Assembly (NCBI GenBank): GCA_030374765.1
Contig: JARGXX010000044.1
Coordinates: 62,001-126,000, forward strand
Length of the DNA: 64,000 nucleotides
Direction: 5' to 3'
Origin: Agarophyton chilense
Taxonomy: Eukaryota; Rhodophyta; Florideophyceae; Gracilariales; Gracilariaceae
Every line of letters starts with the position of its first letter. The stretch's first letter is position 1. The position numbers and the translations under genes are program-made. This document shows, one piece after another, positions 46,979-59,274 of this stretch. The notes below the pieces were generated by a model. It ran no database searches and was not told the origin of the DNA. It saw only the letters and a program-made list of their open reading frames with translations.

Positions 46979-47782
46979 ATGATCCGGTCTTGCTTCCTGA
47001 TAGAACGCGAGAAAAGTGTGGAAAAGAAGACAGCTTATAATGCGTGTCTTGTTATTTCGCGTACTAGAGAATTTCTCTCAGTTTACGATTGCCAGCGGTA
47101 TCAAGATAGGTATACTAATTACTCACAAGGCCTTTCGGCATGTGGGCTGCACGACCCAAATCGCAGCAACGAAAACAGAAGACTCCCAGATGGGTTTCCC
47201 CCCCGCTCTCCAACTAAACTACCGCCGCTTGGAAACCCTCAGACGGGCAGTCTTCCACGCTTAGAATCCATCTCCGGCCGCCCGGAAGATTCAAGACTTC
47301 CATCCGTGTATCAAACCAGCTCTCTCCGAGAACACCCGCTTAGAACATCTCAACCGAGAACTCTCCCAAGTTTGGAATCTTCATTTGGCCGCCCGGAAGA
47401 TTCAAGACTTGGATTTGGCCATAAATCCATTTCTTGTGATGTCCAACGGAGTAGAAGTGGGACCTTCCGTCCGGTGTCTCTCAATTTGTCTCAGGAAGCA
47501 AGTTGCGCTTACCCCAACCAAGACTGCATTCCAGTCCCACGGAAATGCCACACAACAGCCACCATGAGGAAAAAGTGTGGCGAAGAGGCAACGTTCTGGA
47601 AGTACTTCAGGAACATAATAGTCTGGAAGAAGGAGCGCCAGAGATTTCACAGGGGTTTTCTTCAGAAAACATTCACCAATATGCAGTTCCCGTGCCTTGT
47701 TCTGCCCCGCAAGCGTTGTATTCCACGCAAGAAGTTTCCAAGCAGTTCTCCTGAGCATAACCTTCAGGCGATAGAACACTGA
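46979..47782 (+). pseudogene. Plus-strand C2H2 paralogue without fingers (unit 2)
   Basis: 267-codon frame equivalent to 4,309-5,112 with only a few substitutions (for example V to F near the start and F to C in the middle). It has the same repeat phrases and the same loss of register to the zinc-finger frame. Convergent with the minus-strand gene at 47,983-49,119. Confidence 0.6.
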
Positions 47783-47982
47783 TAGAAGCTTGTAGATAAC
47801 TTACTCCATTACGGCTAGAGTCGCAAGCTATACTTTCCTCACACCCGTTGGTAAACTGTGACGATTGGGGTGCTCTGCGCATACATGGCTCAAATTATCC
47901 TCCATCTCCGTAAAGTAGATCTTGTACAGCCTAAATTGCAAATGCTCGAAAGCTTAATGAGCAGTTTTCATGTGGGATTCGA

Positions 47983-49119
47983 TCAGTGCTCTTTGCAAAA
48001 CCTGGCTACCCGATCCAATATGAATATGTCAAAGAAGATGGTTTCAAAAGCAATTGCAAAGAGAAATGTTAGAAAAGACTGATGTGAATGAGATCCGCAG
48101 TGAAAGCTGAAGTAACTCACTTTTCGATGAATGGCTTGGATGTGTCGCACCTTATGATGCTTGCGACCAAACGACTTCGTACACCACTCACACTGGAAAA
48201 TCTGGGGACGTTTGGTACGGGAGCCTGTGATGCCAAGTTTTTCGAGTCCTGGTTGATGGGTTGGAAATGATGAGCAACCAGCAGGAGCTGTACGTATCGG
48301 CAACAACGAATCGTCACGGAGGTTGTGCTCAGGAGACCGGTGGGAAACTTCTTGAACGAGACACGACGCTTCCGGGGCAGGATAAGGCACATGAACTGGA
48401 GATTGGCGAATGCTATCTGAACAAAATCTCTGTGCAATCTCTGGGGCGCCTTCATCCCGACTCTTGCGCTCCTGAGGTAGTTTCAGAACACTTTTTCTTC
48501 GCCACGCTGTTTCCCCATGGCGGTGTTGGTGTGGGATTTCCGTGTAGTGTTCATTTCCGTGGGACTGGAGTGCAGGAATGGGGTGAGTGCCCCTTGCTTC
48601 CTGAAACCGTTCGAGAGACACGGGACGAGCGGTTCCACTTCCACTCCGACGGACATCGCAAGAAGTGGGTTGATGACCGAATCCAAGTCTTGAATCTTCC
48701 GGGCGGCCGAATGGGCGGCCGAATAGAGATTGGAAACTCGAAAGACTTTGTGGTTGCGGGTTTCCAAGCGGCGGTAGTCGAAGAGATCTAAATTGATGGC
48801 CAGATGGAAGTCTGGAATCGCCTGGGCGGCCAAATGAAGATTCGAAACCCGGAAGACTTCCCGGTTGAGATATTCCAAGCGGCGGTAGTCGTTGAGAAAT
48901 AAATCGATGGCCGGATGGAAGTCTTGAATCTTCCGAGCGGCCGAATAGAGATTGGAAGCTTGGAAGACTCCCTGCTTGAGGGTTTCCAAGCGGCGGTAGT
49001 CGGAGAGCGCGGGGGAACTCATCTAAGCTTCTTCTGTTTCGGTTGCTGCGATTTGTGTAGTGCAATCGCCTTCTCTTGAGAAACCCCGAAAACTGGTGTG
49101 CAACAAGTTCATTGTCCAT
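47983..49119 (-). pseudogene. C2H2 gene, unit 2: second finger and splice acceptor lost
   Basis: Exon 1 (49,119-48,121) encodes 333 residues. It is four longer than in unit 1 because of a 12-bp tandem duplication giving FGRPFGRPEDS. Finger 1 is intact. The donor GTGAGT remains at 48,120. About 124 bp corresponding to roughly 5,332-5,457 of unit 1 is deleted, which removes exon 2 (finger 2) and the AG acceptor. Read through the former intron, the frame ends soon after at 47,983 (DRVARFCKEH), giving 378 residues with one finger. This is probably non-functional or altered; single-finger C2H2 proteins seldom bind DNA well. Confidence 0.75.
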
Positions 49120-49962
49120 CTTAAACGATTGGGTTGTTTGTTGTGTGAGATGCCTTGCTTATTTCGAGAGAAGACGCAAGGATTGAAACGCGTGTAAAGT
49201 TCACAGAACAAACTGTGAGGGAAACGCTTCAACACAAAGAGGGCGATATTTCTCGACCAACTTTGATGGCAAAGACGCAAGGTAGCTCGGTGTTCGCCGG
49301 CGACACCAGCGTCCAAGTACTGAAAAGTGTGATCTGTTTCAATTCGATCTAGTGTCCGAAAGTACTCGAAGTTTTTCGTCACGGAGCATCATCTCTCATC
49401 GCAGCCGAAAAGCACACTGGTTTCCATCCTCTGTGAAAACCAAAATTTGAACGCGGTGTGAATCATCTTGGACCAGTTTTGTCGCAATAAACCAGAACAG
49501 AAAGAACTCAGGAGCTGTGCTCTCCAACAAAATCGCGGACTGAACAGCCGTTGATATTCGTTCCAAAACAGAGGGAAGCGCATGTCAGCATGGATGTCGA
49601 CCGCATGGCAAGGCGCCGGTGTCTGTCATACGACAGCATTCGTTGGGTTCCAAGAGACGCACATGCGTATGCAAATCAGAAGCTGGTGCAGATGACACGA
49701 ACAAGCAGAACGAAATGCGCTCGGCGTTGCTCTGGGTGCAGTTGCCGCAGTTGGTGTCGTCGAAGGAAACAAAGTGATTCGAGATATCAACACAGTTGGA
49801 CAGTAAGTGATTGTGGTGGTCACTGGCTTGTCTCCTGTAGTGGGGTAGAGGTACATGTTGGAATGCCCTCACTTGTTTCGTTGCCATTCAAAAACGATAC
49901 ATACTACTTTAACGTTGCTCGAAAAGTATCTTTTGTAGCTATGAACACACGAGTGATCAGTA
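49120..49962. other. Upstream region of the unit-2 C2H2 gene
   Basis: Equivalent of 6,562-7,403, with about 2 percent differences. The 74-codon frame of unit 1 is interrupted here by TGA. Similarity to unit 1 stops abruptly after GTGATCAG at 49,962. Confidence 0.5.
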
Positions 49963-51410
49963 GAGAGTAAATACAAGGTATCCTTTGGATGATGCGAAGC
50001 GTTCTACAGAGATATAGGATAGGAAGCCGTCATCAACGATTTTCAAAGGATCGTTCGCGCCGTTGGCATCGAAGCACAGAGCGTTCATACCAAAATGAAC
50101 AATGTTCGCCTTGGGGGTGACATTTCTCCCGATCACCCACTGCGATGATCCTTCGAGCACTAAGTGGGTGATGTTGATGTCATTTCCGAGGTCAGACTTG
50201 GCGCGCAGGACTATCTAGCCAAGAATGCTGCGCTGGAGGCTTGCATGAGCACCCACGTCATATTGCTACCTGGTGTGGCCGTTGAGCGATGCAGGAATCG
50301 TTTCATGTGGAGTGTCGGGAGCCAATCCGAGTTCGATAGACAGGAGATGCAGCTCGACTTGTCCGCTGGCACTGTACGGTGCGCCGTCATCTAGGAGAGG
50401 ACCGAGACGGGCAGGCGCGGGATTTGCGGAGACAGCTGCCGTTGAACTGGTCATGGTGGCACAGTTAAAAGAAACAACCTTCTTCGGGGCATCATTCTGC
50501 TGTCCATACTTGTTCGGCGGCGACGTGTTCAGCGATGGAGCTGGGGAGTCGAGGCAGCGCACATGGGAGGGTAAGGAACCATCCGGGTTGTGGTTCTTTT
50601 TCCGTTGACCAAACTTCTTGAAAATGTCACAAGGATAGCGCATGGAAAGGAGTCTACCCTTGTTGCGACTGTCGGGGCGGTTCTAGTTGCGCGGCAGGAG
50701 CTGTGCTGCATTGGCAGCGATTGAAAGCGGCTGTGGGGAGCCGGTAGAGTGTGCATGAGGGACTTCATCACACTGGCGAAAGACAGACGCCATTTTCTCA
50801 TACGACATAGTGTTGAGGTAATCCGTCGTCGTCGCAGTAGCAGTCAAAGTGCTGTTCGTTGATGTCGCCGCAAGCACCGAGACACGCTGCCCATTGTCGA
50901 CAGCTGAGTTTTTCAAAAGCATGAAGGCTGTCAGCGACTCTGGCAACTTGGCGGATTCAGATTGAGCGTGAAACTTAGACGCCGAAGCATCTAATCTAAG
51001 TTCGAAATTGGGGAACGTTTAATTGCCGGAGCGCTTCATATTCAGAAGCGTGATAAAGTTCCCATAAACCTCACTGACAACAGACAGCGAATCTCACTTA
51101 TAGATGGTTTTGACGATCTTGTCGGCTTCTTCATCTGAAGCAACATCTTCGTCACTGATCGTAGAACACAGATCTCGAGACCTTCCATACAGCTGGCTCT
51201 TCAGAATTGTTCTGCGAAGCGGTAACGCTATCTTGCTCGATTTTGAGTCGGGCAATTTCTCGTGAAATGAAGTCTTATAGTGCCACTGACTTTGCATAAT
51301 CTTCCTGGTTGCCTTTGCCGTCAGTCCACAGGACGTTTTTCAGGTCCTAAGAAAAACGTGGACGGCTGCGCGTGCCGGAGGATGAGGCTGGTGCTGGGCC
51401 CATAACTAAG
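49963..51410 (-). mobile_element. Inverted copia fragment (gag end) replacing the RBR 5' half, fossil
   Basis: Related to copia element B but on the opposite strand. The frame 50,643-50,266 carries MRYPCDIFKKFG, KKVVSFNCATMTSS, ARLGPLLDDGAPYSASGQVELHLLS and IPASLNGHTR. Each parallels element B gag (KTVSFNMATLTSS, ELGPLLDDEASFSATG, IPLALNGHTHW). At the right edge the minus strand reads GTTATGGGCCCAGCACC (about 51,391-51,407), a very good half-tRNA-Met primer site. The fragment therefore ends near its own 5' LTR. It is broken, with several breaks, and clearly distinct in sequence from element B. Confidence 0.75.
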
Positions 51411-51584
51411 TATTGAGCGGGGTAACAACTGTAGCTATGTTTCTTAGACAACTTGGGTGCCCCGGCGTCCGTGTAGTCAGATGACCTGCAGATTCATCTT
51501 GCTGTGTTTATGTAGACAATAGTAATTGCTCATGTAAAGGCACTAACTACGAATGCAAGTTGGAACGGGCGTCAGAGCACGTAA

Positions 51585-51956
51585 GTGCTCGCGTGCGCAT
51601 TACATGGCATCCTGTCACTAGCTGTCGACATTCATACGCACGCCATCCTTTCCGCGCTTCTTGCCGTGCTCCATCACCTTCACGAAAATCACTTTGAAGT
51701 AGTCGCCACCCTACTTTTCGACTTGCTCTCGTCCCTGCGCGCATCCGATCAGCCCAATTTCACCGCTCATCACACCACGCTCATGTGCGCCGTCATGGAC
51801 GCCGTCTCTTTGCTCAACAAACCCAACCATGCACTCGAAACCCTTCTCACGGTCTTGCGCGACGAGCAGTACGCCCGCATAATGCCCCGGCACGCTGCCA
51901 ACCGCGCGCACTCGTTGCTTAGCAATGCTCTCTCTCTCTTGCCTGCGATCCCCTGA
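51585..51956 (+). pseudogene. Orphan coding fragment, Leu/His-rich helical protein
   Basis: A 123-codon frame rich in Leu, Ala and His with amphipathic helices: ILSALLAVLHHLHENHFEVV, LLFDLLSSLRAS, AVMDAVSLLNKPNHALETLL, HSLLSNALSLLPAIP. It looks like part of an all-helical repeat protein, but I do not recognise the family. It stops just before the breakpoint (about 51,970) where RBR pocket B resumes in another frame. An AG acceptor-like CACTAG precedes AVDIHTHA near 51,620, so this may be one displaced exon. Absent from unit 1. Confidence 0.45.
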
Positions 51957-51970
51957 TTTGGACACCCAAA

Positions 51971-52848
51971 CCAACCTTCGTTCGGCAGTGTGGAAAAGCG
52001 TGCAGTATGCTCTGTGGTGCAGATGGAATTTGACAGTCAACAGACATATTGACTTGATCATCCTGTTTGTGGTAGATGGCGTGGCCAAGATCCAACATAT
52101 CCAACTGCAGTTCCGCCATATCGTGTGGCACTACAATCAATTGGAGCACACAAGTGATTCCACATTTCTGAGCAATTCTCCACCAGTGTCCCGTAACATT
52201 TTTCTCGGAGATTTCGGGCATTTGTTGGCGGAAGATGCTGCCGATGATAGTGGGCCACGACCGGAATCGACGGCTGAAGAGACAGGCGATATCATTCGCT
52301 TCTATAACGAAGTGTTTGTGCCTTTCATGAGCAACTTCATCGTACTGACGGGCGAAGATAATGGAGGCCGAGATGCAAAGAGATTAGCGGAAGCATTGCG
52401 AGCGAGTAAGGCAGACGACCAAGCTTCAGAAGGTTTGAATGACCTTTCCAGACGGGCAAGCCGCCGTCAGGGAAGGGAACAAAAGAAAATGTTTGAGGAT
52501 ATTGATCGTAAATTATTGCAGAGTGCTATGCGCATCATGAAGACACAAAGATCCCCAAAACAAATCGGATCGATTTTTGTTTCTCCCATGTCACCGTCCA
52601 CGAGGAATATGGCTCTGAGTCGACAGCACAGCGTGCGGAGAAGTCCAGGCAACGATCTGGGTTCAATGACACCGGGTACTCGGTCACCATTCGCCTTTGG
52701 GGAAAGTCCTATCGGAAATGTTGCAGTGAGTCACAGAAGCCGGGAGAGAAGACGGTATCGACCACTGAGTTTCGACGGGCCGGTTGCCGACGCAAGATGT
52801 ACCGCGGTGCGGCGGGAGGTGCAAGAAGTCATCGGAAGATCAAGTTGA
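51971..52848 (+). pseudogene. RBR gene 3' part (pocket B and C-terminus), unit 2
   Basis: Begins abruptly at TNLRSAVWKSVQYALW, in mid pocket B, and runs to VRREVQEVIGRSS. All RBR sequence upstream is missing. The remaining frame is open with no stop; unit 1 has TGA at the matching codon. It keeps IIRFYNEVFVPF and a C-terminus dense in Ser/Thr-Pro sites (RSPK, SPMSP, RRSPG, MTPG, RSPF, ESPI), the CDK targets expected of a pocket protein, then YRPLSFDGP. Without pocket A and the first helices of pocket B it cannot fold as a pocket, so it is a truncated copy. Confidence 0.85.
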
Positions 52849-53165
52849 GTTTTGAGCAGTACAGAGACCGATTCAGGAGATGCGGAAGATGGTAATGAGT
52901 CGCAAGGTGCCGATGGGGACGACATGGAGGTCTGAAGGTGAGTTTGGTGCAGTAGATAGTTGTAGCGCTCCGTAGAAATGTACATATCCGATTACAACCG
53001 AGGGCAGTTCTGAGATTCACAAGATGGTAAAGCTCAAGCGAGCATCTCATAGCCGAAGCATCCCCTCGGCTTGTAAAATGGGCTATTGGTCTCTGGGTGC
53101 TTTCATGGGTATTTCGTCCGAAAGACGATACGAAGGCAAAAGCTCAAACATTTCCTTGGCTGAAG

Positions 53166-53336
53166 AATCTGACACTGGAGCTGAAGCTGCTGTTAAAGCT
53201 GCGACTGAGATAGTTGTTTGAGTCGCGCTTGGGAACACTGCAAAAACCCGCTGAAGCTATTTGCTCGAGGTGCTGTTGAAGCTGCGGCTGAAGCTGTGAG
53301 TGAAGCTGAGACTGAAGCTACGACTGAAGATGTGTG
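53166..53336 (+). repeat. Degenerate GAAGCTG-rich repeat (unit 2)
   Basis: Same as 10,990-11,160, with no length change. Confidence 0.6.
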
Positions 53337-53451
53337 AGTCGCACCATACGAGGATGTGAACAGAGTCCGGGATTAAGTACGGGAGCGTCGCGATTCTCGG
53401 GCTCATTAAGTGGAGGCGCCGGCGACCACCTGACCGTTCCTACTACGGCGG

Positions 53452-53495
53452 GCAGCCAATGAAAAGACGTCAGTGGCTCCTTTCTCATTGGCTGC
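53452..53495. promoter_or_regulatory. CCAAT/CRE palindrome (unit 2)
   Basis: Second copy of the 11,276-11,319 palindrome, unchanged: GCAGCCAATGA, GACGTCA and TCATTGGCTGC. Confidence 0.4.
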
Positions 53496-54238
53496 ACAAA
53501 CAGTGCTGGATCTGTTCGCAGTTGGAAGCAGCGGCCAGCTTTCTCTATTATTTTTACTGAGAGTTCTCGTGCCGAAGCGAGTTATGAGACGATGGCACGG
53601 CTGAGCCAAAGCCAGTGGAACGGCTGAGAAAAAGCACGCAATACTAGTGGCTGCTTCCGGCTCAGGCCGCCTCTCTTCCCATGTGCGGGCAGCCCTAGCT
53701 CTGGTTAGACTGAACGTCTCATCTGATATACAGTTTGCCCAAATTGGCAGGCTCCTTTAAATATTCATAACGAAACAACTACTGATAACTGGAAGGAAGC
53801 ACTGTAAATATTTCGAAATATCTGCGATGACAAAGAAATACCACGTTCTTTGACTGTAGTGTTAAAACTGTTTTGGAAAGGGGAAACGTAGCCAAACAGA
53901 TCTCGACCACAACTTAAAATCTTACAAAGAGTTTGAAAAAAACTTAACGTACGCACTTGTATGAGTTCTCGAAGATGATTACGAAGATAAATAAGCTTCT
54001 TCTTTTATTTGGTAGCACTCTCAATACTTTGTTTTTCAAAGAAAAGTGTTGATTGAAGAAGTAAAGTTAGTCAAATGCACGATTGGTGTAGAAATCTTAT
54101 TAAGGGAAAAAGCAGACTGAGCACTAAAGATGAATGTGTACTGTCATCGACAATGATAGGAATTGTTACAATGAACGGATTATATTCATAAAAACTGTGA
54201 TAACCGACTAACGTGAATGCTTCTATTAGAATGGTAGG
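53496..54238. other. AT-rich DNA, no gene seen (unit 2)
   Basis: Equivalent of 11,320-12,062. Nothing further recognised. Confidence 0.4.
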
Positions 54239-57200
54239 TTGATGAAACTGACCTTCTCTTGATGCAACCGCCCCATCTTTTCGTATTTGTATTCTTAATG
54301 GCTGTACCGTGACTCGTTGATATTATTTCGTGGCAACAGTTTTTGTAATGTATTGCGCACGCTTATATGTTGTAATTGTGTGTCCTTACAAATCACCATG
54401 TTTGTAGTTGGTAAACCAGCGGGAAGAGGTAGAGACCTCTCTCTCAATGTGGAATTTGTTTTACACTGACAGAAAGCACTTGAATTTGTCGTTCTCAGTC
54501 GACTAGCTCGACCAAGCACGAAGGCGCAGTCTAATTTTTTTTAGTGATGGGCCCAGCATTCTAAGCCAACTTTTCGTCTAGGACCAAGTTCTCCTGGGAT
54601 GTGAGATCCCCTCCATGGACTGATGGGAGGGGTGACCAGGAAGAATATCAAGATGCAGTCAAGCTCTGGCAGACGTTTCACAAAACTCTCCCAGACTCTA
54701 ATAGCAGCAAGATGCCGACAGCAATGCAGGCTGTTTGTATCAAATCTCAATTTTATGGCCGTGCAAAAGATCTTCGCACTGGAATGTCACAGACTGAGCT
54801 GATTGAAGATTGGGAAGTAGACTTCTTCGTGGGCAATATATATCAGAAGGATGCCCTCTCTATAGTAAGTGAAGCTTCCCGCGCTCAATATGCTATGGAA
54901 TACTCGCCGTTGCAGCACCGAGACCATGAAGAACTTCGAGTCTCGATTCTCGACACAAGTTCCAAAGTTCAACTCCATATCTTCTACTATCAGGCTACCC
55001 GAGTGCATTACTGCTTTAATGCTACTATCTAATTCCGCCATTGATGACTCCAAACGGGTTTCCGTTATGGCAGCAGGCGAATCATCTGATGAGAACCTCA
55101 TTTTGCAGTCGTCGAATGAAGAGTTTATCAACTCTATAACGGATCAATCAGTAGCCTCGGTCATTAAGCACTGCGATAAGACCTCCCCAAACAGCGAAAT
55201 TGGATCGCTTGTTGCCAGCTCTGCTAGAACAAGCCATACTCGAGAACATCTTCGCAGTCACAGAAGCCGTTACAAGGGACAATCTTCCATTTTAAAGTAT
55301 CCCTGTGATGAATGCAGAAAATATGGACACTGGAGGCGCAACCACTATCCCGACAGCTCATTCCCATCGCATATGAAGTCATTTGATGCCCCATCTGGGT
55401 CAAAAGAAAACGGTCGTCACTCTAATTGCACTGGAAACACACCTTACCATGATCAGCACAGCAGAGACAAGTCTAAGAGGAAGACTGTCTCATTTAATAT
55501 GGCAACTCTGACTAGCTCATCCGCCAGTACCGATACATCTCTGGTCGAACTCGGACCACTGCTTGGCGACGAAGCATCGTTCTCCGCAATTGGATCAATA
55601 GAACTGAACTTACTAGCCGATCACATCGGATTGCCAGCTAACCCGAAGCTAGATGCCATACCCCTGGCACTCAACGGACACACGCACTGGCAGTACGGAA
55701 CTGGCCGGCACACCAGTTCAGCACGTCACATACTAGGATCAATTGCCCTCACTGCGACATCTGACCACGGTAATTCAGTTCGGATCAAGCACCTTGTTCT
55801 AGACGGATCACCCCAGTGGGTCATTGGAAGAGACGTGACTCGATAAGCTAATACCGAGCACATAGGCAGAAATGCACTTATGTTCGTCTCTCACGGACAC
55901 CGAGACCACCTTTCCATAATCAATAATGGCTTCCTTAGCTACTCGGCATTGGGAATCTTTACATCTCACTGCAATGACGGCTCTACTCTTTCGAGCCTCT
56001 GCAGTAACTCTTGACACCACACCATGGTGTGATGTAAAGAAGATTATAGACAAGGCCTACAAACACGTATGTGGCCATGCAAGCTATAGTGACTACAAGC
56101 TCTTGATAGAGAGGAATGGAATCTGGATTGAGACCGTAAAGTCGTAGCTCACGGAAATGATCAATCGCTGCACTGCTTGTCGCTCCGCAGCGGTGCCGCA
56201 GCCCAGTCTCAAGGTCTCCATTAGTTCCCTTTCTAAGGACTACAACGAGGTTTTATGTGTCGATCTTTTTTTTTGATGAGATGCTGCAAATGCACTTGAT
56301 GGATCTAATTACAAGATATTCAAGTGCTCTTGTAGTAACTTCAACAAGTCTTACAGAGGCTATTTTTGCCTTTGAAGCCTCCTGGTTATCCCAGTTCTGG
56401 TACCCTGACTCTATTCGTGCAGACAAAGCCTTCCAAGTCGGATCGTTCAAGCGCTACGCCAAGAAGCTTGGAATACCGATTCATCGAGTGCCTCCTGGCA
56501 GGCACTCGAAAAATGCGATAGTGTCTAAGCATAACATCTTTCGCAGCATCTTTATTAACCTAAAAGAGGATGCTGGTTCCGAGTTTGACCCCAAAGTAGC
56601 TGCATACAAGCCTCTGTGTATTTCTAACGATCTTTACGGTAACAACACCTTGTCTGCATTTGAACTAGCGAAAGGCTTCTCAAATCCTATTGCCGCCGAG
56701 CCTAATAAAACTGCTATACCTGACGATGTTCGCATTGCTCGTGACCAGCTACAAGAACGCCGCAAACTAGCGCTAATTCTTCGCTCAAATTCTGTGACTG
56801 AACCACCAATCGCAGTTGGTGACTTTGTTGAAGTCAACCAAAAGAAAGACTATGAAAAGAGAGGAAAGTGGACGGATCCCAAACCGATCCTCTTAGTCAA
56901 CAGAGCTGCTCGCTCAGTGACCGTTCCAGGACGCAAGGGTCGGGAAATTATTGCCGCCTTTGAAGATACCTGGCCAGCACTTTCTAAAGAGAGCTTCGCC
57001 CAACTAGTACAGGAAGGAATGGGCTCGGTAGATGAACTCTCTATTGAACAGCGTAGTTCTGCAGGCACGTTGCCTGTAACGACTGCCGAAGCAAGTCCGG
57101 ACTATAGTACCAAGTAGATGTTTTGACTCCCAGGCTACATCGTATCATGAGAATGCAGCTGCTGATGATGTACTATCGACGGACTCTCCGTATGATAAAC

Positions 57201-59230
57201 CGTCAGTTGGACACATTTTTTCAGTGCTCTGGCCCATGGCTGCGCATTTTTATCCAGGAACTGTGCATTCAGCAGACGAAGATGGTCGTCTAAACACCTA
57301 TTATGAGGACGGCGACAAAGAACTCCTAGATATGATAAAGGAAGTTTGGAACTACAACAATGCACTTACAGCTAGCTCTAGCTCTAGTCCAACACTGCCT
57401 GATTTACAAGTCACTAGCACTGAGAAAGCTGTTCAGTCGTCAATGGTAAAGCATTTTGGGAATAAGCCATTCCTCAAGCACCACGCACAAGGGTTCCACC
57501 AATACCCTCTATTCAATGCATACAAGTTAGAAGAGGAAACCTTCATCAAGACTGTGCGCCCTGTCACACACGACGAAGTTCTTCCGAACTCAAATATAAT
57601 CAATAGTCACACACTTTACAAAATGAAGAGTAATGACGATGGCTCTTTGAAGCTAAAAGCACGAATAGCACCTCATGGTAGCGAAGATGACTTAAGGATC
57701 GTCCTAAGCAAAGACTGTATAACGTGTCCACCTACAGGTCTTTGGATTCTCGAGTCCATAGCATCTTTATTCCGATGGAACATTTGCAGGGCTGATGTAA
57801 ACTCTGCATTTTTGCAGACCGGTGAGGCGCAGAGAAATGTCTATGTGCGCCCTCCCAAAGAAAGCCGAATGAAATCTACTAATCTATGGTTGTTGTTGAC
57901 AGCTGCATACGGGCTTGCAAATGCCAATGATAAATGGTAGAACCAGTCCGACAATATTATGTTTGAAATTGGACTCACTCAGTCAGCTCACGTGCCCCAG
58001 CTCTTCTTTCAAAAAGAAAACGGAAGGTTGGGACTAATTGTCGCAAAAATTGTAGATGACTTGAACGTTGCATGTGATGCCAACGGTGTGAAACGTGGAA
58101 TGATGGAATTTGACAAACGATTCAAGTTTGGTGATGTGATGCATGGACCAGGAAAGCTACGTTTCTTTGAGATCAACACTATTCAAAATGGTGATCTTAC
58201 CATTGAGACTGACGCCGACGACAAAATGGAAGCTGTTACTGAGTATCCCTTCTCCAGACAACGTCGCAAGCATTCTGACGAACCACTCAACCAGATTGAG
58301 AAGTCATTATTTGCCTCAACCAACAGTTCCCTTGGATGGATCGGAACTGCTGCATCGCCTTTTTGCTCATTCTATGCGAGCTATCTACAGCAAAAAGCAC
58401 CCGATCTTAAGGTCTGCCATTTTGTTCAACCAGTTATTTTTTTTTGCAAAGCTTAAAAAGCTTGGAAAAACAATCGCACACCCTAGGCAGACAGATAGCA
58501 AACAGCATGAGATCAGCGTCTTAGTATTTGTTGATGCATCACGTACTGATGCTTGTGGTCAACTTGGAGTTCTAACTGGTCTACTTGTAGGTGAAATGAA
58601 AAGCAGTTCTATTGATTATACCATCTCGTGGCTCTTTCACAAGGCAGAGCGCCCAGTTAAAAGCGTTCCAGCAGCCGAGATTTTTGCTGCTTCTGAAGGC
58701 ATTGATGAAGGCAGGACTATCTCTAAGGCATACCCGGAGCTGTTAGATATGGAGGTCAAACTGAGAAGTGCAGTTGAATCCAAAGATTCAATCACATCAC
58801 TCTTGACGTAGAAAAACTCTATCGCCAAGTCTATTCGCGGAGGAGTTAGCTGCGTCCAATATGAATTTCAGACTGGTGCAGTGGACAAAATATCTTGGGT
58901 TCCTGGAAACTCCAACCTTGCAGATCTACTCACCAAGAAGACAGACGCTCTTCAGCTTACGCTATTTACTGACAAACTCAACTTCAACCCTCAGGATATT
59001 TCGGAAACTAAAAGATCCGAGAAACATTTTGGTTGAAGACGCAAGAGTATTAGAATGTTCTTGTTGATGCGATTCACCTTCTCTTGTTGCAAATGCCCAA
59101 TGTTTTTGTATTTGTATTTTTAGTGGCTGTACCATGAATCGTTGACATTATGTCGTGGCAAAAGTTTTTGAAATGTATTTCGTACGCTTACATGTTGTAT
59201 TTGTGTGTTAGTGAAGCTCCACCTGATGTC
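54239..59230 (+). mobile_element. Ty1/copia element B (unit 2), longer copy, fossil
   Basis: 5' LTR from about 54,239, with a primer site of the half-tRNA type near 54,545. Gag frame 54,869-55,846 (zinc-knuckle-like CDECRKYGHWRRNH; LVLDGSPQWVIG near the protease end). Integrase core 56,257-57,117. RT 57,224-57,940 and 57,959-58,456 (ADVNSAFLQT, KIVDDLNVA in place of YVDD). RNase H 58,143-58,811 (VFVDASRTDACGQLG, SVPAAEIFAASEGIDEG). 3' LTR from about 59,066. It keeps more of pol than the unit-1 copy. It is broken in several places and old, judging by LTR divergence. Confidence 0.85.
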
Positions 59231-59274
59231 AACAAAAGAAGAACCCCAGGGATTGACGCAAACGATCATCGGGC

